A stretch of DNA of 5,009 nucleotides from JACVRW01 sp035645115 (GTDB lineage Bacteria > Actinomycetota > Thermoleophilia > Solirubrobacterales > Thermoleophilaceae): the NCBI GenBank assembly GCA_035645115.1, contig DASQNF010000240.1, forward strand, positions 1-5,009, read 5' to 3'. Below the pieces are notes generated by a model. That model made no database searches. It was not told the origin of the DNA and saw nothing but the letters and a program-made list of their open reading frames with translations. The position numbers and the translations under genes are program-made. Positions within the stretch are counted from its first letter, which is position 1; the number at the start of each line of letters is the position of its first letter. This document shows, piece after piece, positions 1 through 5,009 of the stretch.

Positions 1-1640
1 AGGCCGGCGCGCTTCAGGTTGTCCTGGAGGATCTCGCGGCCGGTGCGCTCCGAGTCCTCGCGGCGCTCGCGCTTGAACCAGGCGCGGATCTTCGACTGGG
101 CGCGGGTGGTCTTCGCCAGGGCGAGCCAGTCGCGCGAGGGCCCGCGCTCCTTTTTCGAGGTGAGCACCTCGCAGATGTCCCCGGACTGGAGCTCGTAGTG
201 CAGCGGGACGATCTTGCCGTTGACCTTGGCGCCCACGCAGCGGTGGCCGACATCGGTGTGGATCTCGTAGGCGAAGTCCAGCGGAGTTGCGCCGGCCCCG
301 AGCGACTTGACCTCGCCCTTCGGCGTGAAGACGAACACCTCGTCCTCGAAGAGGTCGGCCTTGAGCGTCTCCGCGAACTCCTGGGGGTCGGCCAGCTCCT
401 GCTGCCAGTCGAGCAGGTGGCGGAGCCACTCGACCTTCTGCTCCACCGGCCGGCCGCCGTCCTCCTTGTAGATCCAGTGCGCTGCCACGCCGAACTCCGC
501 GGTGCGGTGCATCTCCATCGTCCGGATCTGGATCTCGAGCGGGCGGCCCTCGGGTCCGATCACGGTGGTGTGAAGCGCCTGGTACATGTTGAACTTGGGC
601 ATCGCCACCCAGTCCTTGAAGCGACCGGGAAGCGGCTTCCAGACCGAGTGGATCACGCCGATGGCCCCGTAGCAGTCCTTCACCGAGTCCACGATCACGC
701 GCATGGCGGTGAGGTCGTAGATCTCGTTGAACTCGCGCCCCTTCTTGGTCATCTTCGAGTAGATCGAGTAGAAGTGCTTGGCGCGGCCCGAGATCTGGGC
801 CTTGATGCCCACCGCCTCGAGCTCCCTGGTCAGGTACTCGCCGGCGCGCGCGACGTAGGCCTCGCGCTCCTCGCGCTGCTGGGAGACGAGCTGCTTGATC
901 TCGTTGAACTTGCGCGGGTGCAGGGTGGCGAAGGCGAGGTCCTCGAGCTCCCACTTGATCGCGTGGATGCCGAGCCGGTGCGCGAGCGGGGCGAAGATCT
1001 CGATCGTCTCCTTCGCCTTCTCCTGCTGCTTGGGCTTGGGCATCGCGCTGAGCGTGCGCATGTTGTGGAGACGGTCGGCGAGCTTGATGAGGATGACCCG
1101 GATGTCCTGGGCCATCGCGACGAGCATCTTGCGGTAGTTCTCGGCCTGGCGGTCGTCGCGGCTCTGGAAGGTGACGCCCGAGAGCTTCGTCACGCCGTCC
1201 ACGAGCTGCGCGATCTCGTCGCCGAACTCCTCGCGCACCTCGTCGAGCGAGGCGCTCGTGTCCTCGACCGTGTCGTGCAGCAGCGCCGCGCAGAGCGTGG
1301 CGGTGTCGAGCCGCATCCCGGCGCAGATCTTGGCCACGCCGATCGGGTGGACGATGAAGTCCTCGCCGCTCGCCCGGCGCTGGTCGGCGTGGCGCTCGCA
1401 GGAGAACTCGAAGGCACGCTCGACGAGCTTGCGGTCGATCTCCTCGGCGGCCTCGTCCGCGTGCTCCTCGACGACCGCGAACAGGTCGCCGAGCAGGACC
1501 CGCTCGGCGTCGGTGAGGCGCGTGGTGGCCACCGGCACCGGGTCCGCATGCTCGTCGACCGGCCGGTGCTCGAAGCCCGTGCCGGCGTGGGCGTGCCCGT
1601 CCAATGCGCGCTGGTCGCCTGTGTGCGGGGGCTTCGCCAT
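1..1640 (-). CDS. relA: Bifunctional (p)ppGpp synthetase/hydrolase (Rel/RSH family), 3' end outside the window
   Basis: Makes and degrades the stringent-response alarmone (p)ppGpp in the cytosol, synthesising it on ribosomes that sense uncharged tRNA. The start is the ATG at 1640; 546 codons are visible. Residues 1-45 are a low-similarity extension. The HD hydrolase domain (about 60-200) keeps R89, H98, the HDTVED block at 122-127 and D189. Their spacing equals that of streptococcal Rel (R44, H53, H77-D82, D144) plus 45, so hydrolase is predicted active. The synthetase domain (about 240-400) keeps the YDLTAMR strand with D309, the RFKD motif at 340-343 (RXKD type, as in bifunctional enzymes rather than EXDD RelA) and EIQIRT from E369. 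The TGS domain is about 434-495 with GHRC (H466), the likely tRNA CCA-end contact. The remaining helical, zinc-finger and ACT parts lie off the left edge. Family assignment is secure. It may be the sole long RSH of the organism, which is typical of actinobacteria but not shown here. Confidence 0.98.
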   Translation of the reverse strand, partial: MAKPPHTGDQRALDGHAHAGTGFEHRPVDEHADPVPVATTRLTDAERVLLGDLFAVVEEHADEAAEEIDRKLVERAFEFSCERHADQRRASGEDFIVHPIGVAKICAGMRLDTATLCAALLHDTVEDTSASLDEVREEFGDEIAQLVDGVTKLSGVTFQSRDDRQAENYRKMLVAMAQDIRVILIKLADRLHNMRTLSAMPKPKQQEKAKETIEIFAPLAHRLGIHAIKWELEDLAFATLHPRKFNEIKQLVSQQREEREAYVARAGEYLTRELEAVGIKAQISGRAKHFYSIYSKMTKKGREFNEIYDLTAMRVIVDSVKDCYGAIGVIHSVWKPLPGRFKDWVAMPKFNMYQALHTTVIGPEGRPLEIQIRTMEMHRTAEFGVAAHWIYKEDGGRPVEQKVEWLRHLLDWQQELADPQEFAETLKADLFEDEVFVFTPKGEVKSLGAGATPLDFAYEIHTDVGHRCVGAKVNGKIVPLHYELQSGDICEVLTSKKERGPSRDWLALAKTTRAQSKIRAWFKRERREDSERTGREILQDNLKRAG

Positions 1641-1647
1641 GATCTCG

Positions 1648-1653
1648 ATTCTA
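1648..1653 (-). promoter_or_regulatory. Predicted -10 element of a leaderless rel promoter
   Basis: On the minus strand the hexamer reads TAGAAT, five of six matches to TATAAT. It is followed by exactly seven bases (CGAGATC) and then the rel ATG, so transcription starting at the usual distance would begin at or next to the A of the start codon. No Shine-Dalgarno sequence lies in the 22 bp between the GT4 stop and this ATG, which fits a leaderless mRNA. No good -35 (TTGACA-like) is seen about 17 bp upstream; many actinobacterial promoters have only the -10. This is a prediction from position and sequence only. Read-through from the GT4 gene is also possible. Confidence 0.5.
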
Positions 1654-1662
1654 GAGTCGGCC

Positions 1663-2865
1663 TCAGCGGGTAGCGGCTCGATCGGAACGCGGGGGGGCTC
1701 GATCCGCGGCGCGGCCAGTCCCGTCGTGCCCGTAGAGCGCGCGCGCCCGTTCGAGCGAGCGCTCGATGGAGAGCGAGTCCGCGTTGGCGGCGAACCAGCG
1801 CGCGGTGCGCTGGCGCAGCTCCTCGCGGCCATCGAGCACGCGCAGGATCGCCGCGGCCAGGTCGCGCGGCGCCGCGCTCGGGGCGATCGCCCCGTTCTCG
1901 CCTTCGACGACGCGCTCCGCCGCCGCGTTGTCGGGCGCGGCGCTCACCACCACCGGGATCCCGCGCGCGGCCGCCTCGGCCACCACCATGCCGAAGCCGT
2001 CCCGGCGCGAAGGCGCCACCACGCAGGCCGCGCGGCGGTAGAGCCGCTCGAGCTCGACCCCTCCGACGAACCCCGGCGTGCTCACATCGGCGGCGATGCC
2101 GAGCTCGCGCAGCCGCTCGAGCACCCGGCCGCGCTGCGGCCCGTCGCCGGCTATCACCGCCGTCAGGCCGGGACGGCGCTCCATAGCGAGCGCCAAGGCG
2201 TCCGCCAGTGCGCCGACGCCCTTGTCCGCCACATGGCGGCCGACGAACAGGACCAGCGGACGCTCATCGGGCGCCGCGGGGGCCGGCGGCTCGACGTCGG
2301 CGAGCTCGGCCAGCCCTCCGAGCAGCTGTGGCTCGCTGCGGAGGCCGCGCTCGCGCAGGCGCCTTGCGGTGAGCTGCGAGAAGGCCACCGCTTCGGGCGT
2401 AAGCCGCACGCAGAGGCGCTCGAGCGCCCGCCCGACGCGCCCCTCCACGCGCCCGTAGGAGCGCCAGTAGTCGTCGCTCAGGCACTCGAGCCATTCGCAG
2501 ACGATCCGCACGGGCGCTCCCGCCAGCGCGATCCGCACCGCGATCAGCCCGAGATAGGGGTACGACAGGCAGTGCACGGCGTCGTAGTGGCCGCGGCGGC
2601 GCACCAGGTGCCACAACACGCCGAGCCCGAACAGCAGCGCGGGCAGCGGCCGGCGGCTGCCGTCCTCACGGTGGAGGGCGCCACCCGGCGACACCGCCAC
2701 GCACTCCACCCCCGGAATCGGCTGCTCGCCCCGCTCCCACTGGCGCCGGGTCAGGTAGGTGACCTCGTGGTCCGCCGCGAGCGTCTCCGCAAGTCGCCGC
2801 AACCAGCGCTCCGCGCCGCCGACCGTGGACGGGTAGAGACAGTCGTACACGAGGGCCACCCGCAC
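1663..2865 (-). CDS. GT4-type (GT-B fold) glycosyltransferase
   Basis: Predicted cytosolic or membrane-associated retaining glycosyltransferase moving a sugar from a nucleotide-sugar donor to an envelope glycan or lipid acceptor; donor and acceptor cannot be read from sequence. The 400-residue length fits the family. The N-terminal domain opens with RVALVYDCLYP and the acceptor-side loop VGGAERWLRRLA (15-26). The C-terminal donor domain begins near 203 with LVLFVGRHVADKG, then AVIAGDGP (236-243), TPGFVGG (263-269) and VVAPSRRDGFGMVVAE (282-297). The EX7E position is odd: the first Glu is Asp (D289) while the second is kept (E297). The GTG at 2865 is chosen because the family's first beta strand begins there and an in-frame TGA lies five codons upstream (2878-2880). 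There is no clear Shine-Dalgarno. The gene diverges from the GT2 gene and its TGA ends 22 bp before rel, so the two may share a transcript. Its last 20 or so residues are basic, Pro/Ala-rich and probably disordered. Confidence 0.93.
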   Translation of the reverse strand: MRVALVYDCLYPSTVGGAERWLRRLAETLAADHEVTYLTRRQWERGEQPIPGVECVAVSPGGALHREDGSRRPLPALLFGLGVLWHLVRRRGHYDAVHCLSYPYLGLIAVRIALAGAPVRIVCEWLECLSDDYWRSYGRVEGRVGRALERLCVRLTPEAVAFSQLTARRLRERGLRSEPQLLGGLAELADVEPPAPAAPDERPLVLFVGRHVADKGVGALADALALAMERRPGLTAVIAGDGPQRGRVLERLRELGIAADVSTPGFVGGVELERLYRRAACVVAPSRRDGFGMVVAEAAARGIPVVVSAAPDNAAAERVVEGENGAIAPSAAPRDLAAAILRVLDGREELRQRTARWFAANADSLSIERSLERARALYGHDGTGRAADRAPPRSDRAATR

Positions 2866-2931
2866 GCGGCCAGCATGTCAGAAGGGTGGCGGGCTGCCGT
2901 ATCGCGTTTACGATCAAGGGAGGGCCGCTTC
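2866..2931. promoter_or_regulatory. Divergent intergenic region between the two glycosyltransferase genes
   Basis: This 66-bp gap must hold the start signals for both divergent genes. It contains the lowest-GC patch nearby (about 2899-2917). On the plus strand, TACGAT at 2909-2914 resembles a -10 (four of six). However, a start seven bases on would fall inside the ribosome binding site and leave an 11-nt leader, so its role is doubtful. On the minus strand only a weak CATGCT (2872-2877) sits at the leaderless position before the GTG at 2865. No good -35 was found on either strand. The short inverted pair ATCG/CGAT (2901-2904 and 2911-2914) is too small to call an operator. Confidence 0.4.
2917..2924 (+). 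promoter_or_regulatory. Ribosome binding site that sets the GT2 start
   Basis: AGGGAGGG is a strong purine-rich Shine-Dalgarno ending seven bases before the GTG at 2932. It favours that start over the in-frame ATG at 2875, which would add 19 residues (MSEGWRAAVSRL and on), has no such site, and would overlap the first bases upstream of the divergent GT4 start. Confidence 0.75.
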
Positions 2932-4173
2932 GTGGAAGCACTCAGCACACCCCCGCTTGCCGACGCGAGCACCGAGGACTGCGAAGTCACCGTGGTGCTT
3001 CCCTGCCTCGACGAGGCCGCCTCGGTGGCCTCTTGCGTCCGGCAGGCGGCCACCTCGCTGTTGGCGGCCGGGCTGGTGGGAGAGGTGCTGGTGGTGGACA
3101 ACGGCTCGACCGACGGCTCGCCCGCCCTCGCCGCCGCCGCGGGGGCCCACGTGGTCTACGAGCCGCGCCGCGGCTACGGCAACGCCTACCTGGCGGGCTT
3201 CGCGGCCGCGCGCGGGCGCTACATCGTGATGGCGGACGCCGACGGCACCTACGACCTCTCGGACGTGCCCCGCTTCGTGGACGAGCTCGAGGCCGGCGCT
3301 GACCTGGTGATGGGCTCCCGCCTGCGCGGACGGATCGAGGACGGGGCCATGCCGTGGCTCCACCGGCACGTGGGCAACCCGTTCCTGACCGGCATGCTGA
3401 ACGCGTTCAGCCGCACACGCGTGTCCGACGCCCACTGCGGCATGCGCGGCTTCCGGCGCAGCCTCCTCCCCCAGCTCGATCTCCAGGCCACCGGGATGGA
3501 GCTCGCCTCCGAGCACCTGATCCGCTCCGCCCAGCTCGGCCTCAACATCCGCGAGATCCCGATCGACTACGCCGCTCGCAGCGGCGAGTCCAAGCTCGAG
3601 ACGTTCTCGGACGGCTGGCGCCACCTGCGCCTGCTGCTCGTGCACAGCCCCACCTGGCTGTTCCTCATCCCCGGGCTGGTGCTCGCGCTGCTCGGCTTGG
3701 CCGCCGGCGCGGTGGCGCTGACTCCCGCGCTCGACGAGGCTCGCCAGCTGCACGGCCTGATTTTCTCCGGGATCCTGCTGATCGTGGGCTGCCAGGTGCT
3801 GCAGTTCGGTGTCTTCGCGCGTTCCTTCGCGGCCTGGCAGCTCGGCCGGCCGGACTCGCTGTTCGACCGTGTACGTCGCCGGGTGAGCCTCGAGTCGCTG
3901 CTGCTCGCCGGAGCGCTCGTGGCGGTGGCCGGCGCCGGCCTGCTGACGGTGGTGGGCATCGACCTCGCCCGCGGCAGCTTCGCCGGGCTCGGCGACGAGA
4001 AGCTCGCGGTCACCGGCCTGACCGTCTTCGTGATCGGCGTGCAGGTGGTGTTCGCGAGCTTCCTGCTCTCGATCCTCGGGCTCAGGCGCAGGCGCTCGGA
4101 GGCGCTTCTCTCCGGCGCCGCCGAGCTCGCCGACGAGCCCGCCGAGGCGCCGCGACCGCTGCCGCTCGGGTAG
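2932..4173 (+). CDS. Membrane-anchored GT2 glycosyltransferase, dolichol-phosphate mannose/glucose synthase-like
   Basis: Predicted inverting GT-A glycosyltransferase that loads a sugar from a nucleotide-sugar onto a polyprenyl phosphate at the inner face of the membrane, for later use in envelope glycan assembly. The family is clear; the specific donor and lipid are inferred. The protein is 413 residues from GTG 2932. The catalytic domain (about 18-235) shows VTVVLPCLDEA (19-29), VVDNGSTDGS (54-63), the DAD metal motif (D102, D104) in MADADGTYD, MGSRLRG, and the HRHVGNPF...DAHCGMRGFRR block typical of the DPM/DPG synthase group. Four hydrophobic helices follow at about 242-264, 275-297, 321-343 and 360-384, then an Arg cluster (385-388) and a Pro/Ala/Glu-rich tail. 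The four-helix tail sets it apart from soluble one-domain DPM synthases. It diverges from the GT4 gene and converges on recJ with 10 bp between stops. The frame stays open far upstream of 2932, but that part lies antisense to GT4 and rel and shows no family similarity. Confidence 0.95.
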   Translation: MEALSTPPLADASTEDCEVTVVLPCLDEAASVASCVRQAATSLLAAGLVGEVLVVDNGSTDGSPALAAAAGAHVVYEPRRGYGNAYLAGFAAARGRYIVMADADGTYDLSDVPRFVDELEAGADLVMGSRLRGRIEDGAMPWLHRHVGNPFLTGMLNAFSRTRVSDAHCGMRGFRRSLLPQLDLQATGMELASEHLIRSAQLGLNIREIPIDYAARSGESKLETFSDGWRHLRLLLVHSPTWLFLIPGLVLALLGLAAGAVALTPALDEARQLHGLIFSGILLIVGCQVLQFGVFARSFAAWQLGRPDSLFDRVRRRVSLESLLLAGALVAVAGAGLLTVVGIDLARGSFAGLGDEKLAVTGLTVFVIGVQVVFASFLLSILGLRRRRSEALLSGAAELADEPAEAPRPLPLG

Positions 4174-4183
4174 CCCCGGTGTC

Positions 4184-5009
4184 CTACGCCGCGCGGCGCT
4201 CGCCGCTGCGCTGGGGGAGCTCGGCCGCGAGGGCGCGCTCGATCGCGGAGAGGCGCTCGCCCGCCTCCCTGTAGCTCGGCGAGCGCGCGAGCTCGGTCCT
4301 GGTGGCCGCCGGCAGCTCGCAGGTGCGCCCGACCGGGTCGAGTGCGGTCAGCCCCAGTTCGCTCAGCACGCGCACCAGGCGAGCGCAGGCGGTTCCGCCC
4401 CGGGGGTAGCGGCCCCGGCCGCGCAGCGCGGCCTCGAGCTGCTGCGGCGAGTAACCATCGGGCAGGTCGCGCAGCGCGCGGTAGGTGTCGGCGAGGGCGG
4501 GCCGGAGCTCGAGCTCGGCGCGGGCCGCCGCCAGCGCGAACTCCGCCTCCGCGGGCCCCCAGGCGAGGTGCGCGCGCGGCGCCGCGCCGAGCAGCGGGTC
4601 CGTGGCGCCTCCGGGCGGCGGGTCGAGCGCCACGAGGTGTACGAAGTCCTCCGCGAGCGCGGGCCGGTCCGCGAGGCTGCCCCACGCCACGACCGCCATC
4701 CCATCCGCCGCGAGCCCGGCGACCAGGCTCTCGAGGGCGGCCCTGCGGCGAGGCACGTCCGCCACCGCCACCAGCACCGGCTCGCCGCTGGTGAGGAGGT
4801 CCCCTGCAACGCCGGCGAACCCCTCGCCGCGCCGGTCGACGGGCGGGGTCAGCCCCGCCAGGCGCCCGGACGGTGGCGACGCCGCGCCCCTCAGCCCGCG
4901 GCCCAGCGCCTCCCAGAAGTCCTCCTCGCCCAGAACGCGCAGCTCTCCGGCGCGCGTTGGGCAGAGCGCCCGGAGCAGCACGCGCGGCTCGACGACTCCC
5001 CTCCAGCGG
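4184..5009 (-). CDS. recJ: RecJ single-strand-specific 5'-3' exonuclease, C-terminal part (5' end outside the window)
   Basis: RecJ degrades single-stranded DNA 5' to 3' in recombination and mismatch or base-excision repair. Only the last 274 residues are visible, and the frame is open through the right edge; a GTG at 4981 is internal. The fragment starts in the end of the OB fold, with RWRGVVEPRVLLRAL matching the W-x-G-x-x-EP-x-L-x-L-R pattern of RecJ. Then come a Rossmann-like segment (fragment residues about 75-160, starting GEPVLVAVADV) and a winged-helix-like segment (about 172-224, LADTYRALR to LSELGLTALD). It ends in a charged helix, SYREAGERLSAIERAL. This tail resembles the extra C-terminal domain of Firmicutes/Deinococcus RecJ, which short RecJ proteins lack. 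The DHH and DHHA1 catalytic domains are outside the window, so activity cannot be judged. Identification rests on the OB-fold end plus the tail, with the neighbouring rel gene as weak support. Confidence 0.82.
   Translation of the reverse strand, partial: RWRGVVEPRVLLRALCPTRAGELRVLGEEDFWEALGRGLRGAASPPSGRLAGLTPPVDRRGEGFAGVAGDLLTSGEPVLVAVADVPRRRAALESLVAGLAADGMAVVAWGSLADRPALAEDFVHLVALDPPPGGATDPLLGAAPRAHLAWGPAEAEFALAAARAELELRPALADTYRALRDLPDGYSPQQLEAALRGRGRYPRGGTACARLVRVLSELGLTALDPVGRTCELPAATRTELARSPSYREAGERLSAIERALAAELPQRSGERRAA

Noticed and set aside
198..1673. A 491-codon open frame on the plus strand across the rel gene
   Set aside because: It lies fully antisense to rel, whose domains and catalytic residues are intact. 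Its product is a Leu/Val/Arg/Glu/His-rich string with no recognisable family. Long antisense open frames are expected at this GC content.
2875..2877. ATG as an alternative GT2 start (19 extra residues)
   Set aside because: It has no Shine-Dalgarno and no leaderless -10 at the right distance, and the added residues fall outside the family domain. The GTG at 2932 has AGGGAGGG seven bases upstream.
1171..2931. A plus-strand open frame continuous with the GT2 gene that would make a protein of about 1000 residues
   Set aside because: The upstream 587 codons are antisense to rel and the GT4 gene, show no domain similarity and have low-complexity Arg/Ala/Ser composition. A strong ribosome binding site sits before GTG 2932, where the GT2 domain begins.
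4187..4206. Perfect 12-bp palindrome (4187-4198) and a 5-bp stem with 4-nt loop (4193-4206) near the convergent junction, considered as a terminator
   Set aside because: Both are inside the end of recJ, made only of G and C, short, and lack a T tract. Such matches are common by chance in this composition.
3567..4685. A 372-codon minus-strand open frame spanning the GT2 3' half and the recJ end
   Set aside because: It is antisense to the membrane part of GT2 and out of frame with recJ, and its product is a low-complexity Arg/Ala/Pro string.
4184..4981. Treating 4184-4981 as a complete small gene starting at GTG 4981
   Set aside because: The frame continues without a stop to the window edge, and the residues upstream of the GTG (RWRGVVEPR) complete a RecJ OB-fold signature, so the GTG is an internal Val codon.

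Overview
The window is about 5 kb of very GC-rich, gene-dense chromosomal DNA. It holds four protein-coding genes with almost no spacer. The base composition, GTG starts, a leaderless-looking promoter and the protein flavours suggest an actinobacterium-like lineage. The Solirubrobacterales/Thermoleophilia are my best guess, but this is an inference; nothing here (such as an rRNA gene) proves it. No RNA genes, mobile elements, CRISPR arrays or sizeable repeats were seen.

Layout from left to right: (1) minus strand, 1-1640: the N-terminal 546 codons of a bifunctional (p)ppGpp synthetase/hydrolase (Rel/RSH), whose 3' end runs off the left edge. (2) Minus strand, 1663-2865: a GT4-type glycosyltransferase whose stop is 22 bp upstream of the rel start. 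(3) A 66-bp divergent intergenic region, 2866-2931. (4) Plus strand, 2932-4173: a GT2 glycosyltransferase of the dolichol-phosphate mannose/glucose synthase-like type with four C-terminal membrane helices. (5) Minus strand, 4184-5009: the C-terminal 274 residues of RecJ, the single-strand-specific 5'-3' exonuclease, whose 5' end runs off the right edge.

The two glycosyltransferases diverge from one short promoter region and probably belong to envelope glycan or polyprenyl-linked sugar synthesis. They sit between two housekeeping genes, recJ and rel, that in many bacteria lie close together, often with apt between them. No apt is present here. The most useful observations are a near-consensus -10 hexamer (TAGAAT) exactly 7 nt upstream of the rel ATG, implying a leaderless rel mRNA; a Glu-to-Asp change in the first position of the GT4 EX7E motif; and a His/Asp-rich N-terminal extension on Rel. 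I found no convincing evidence of a wholly new biological system. The very long open frames that run antisense to rel and to the GT4 gene look like composition artefacts.
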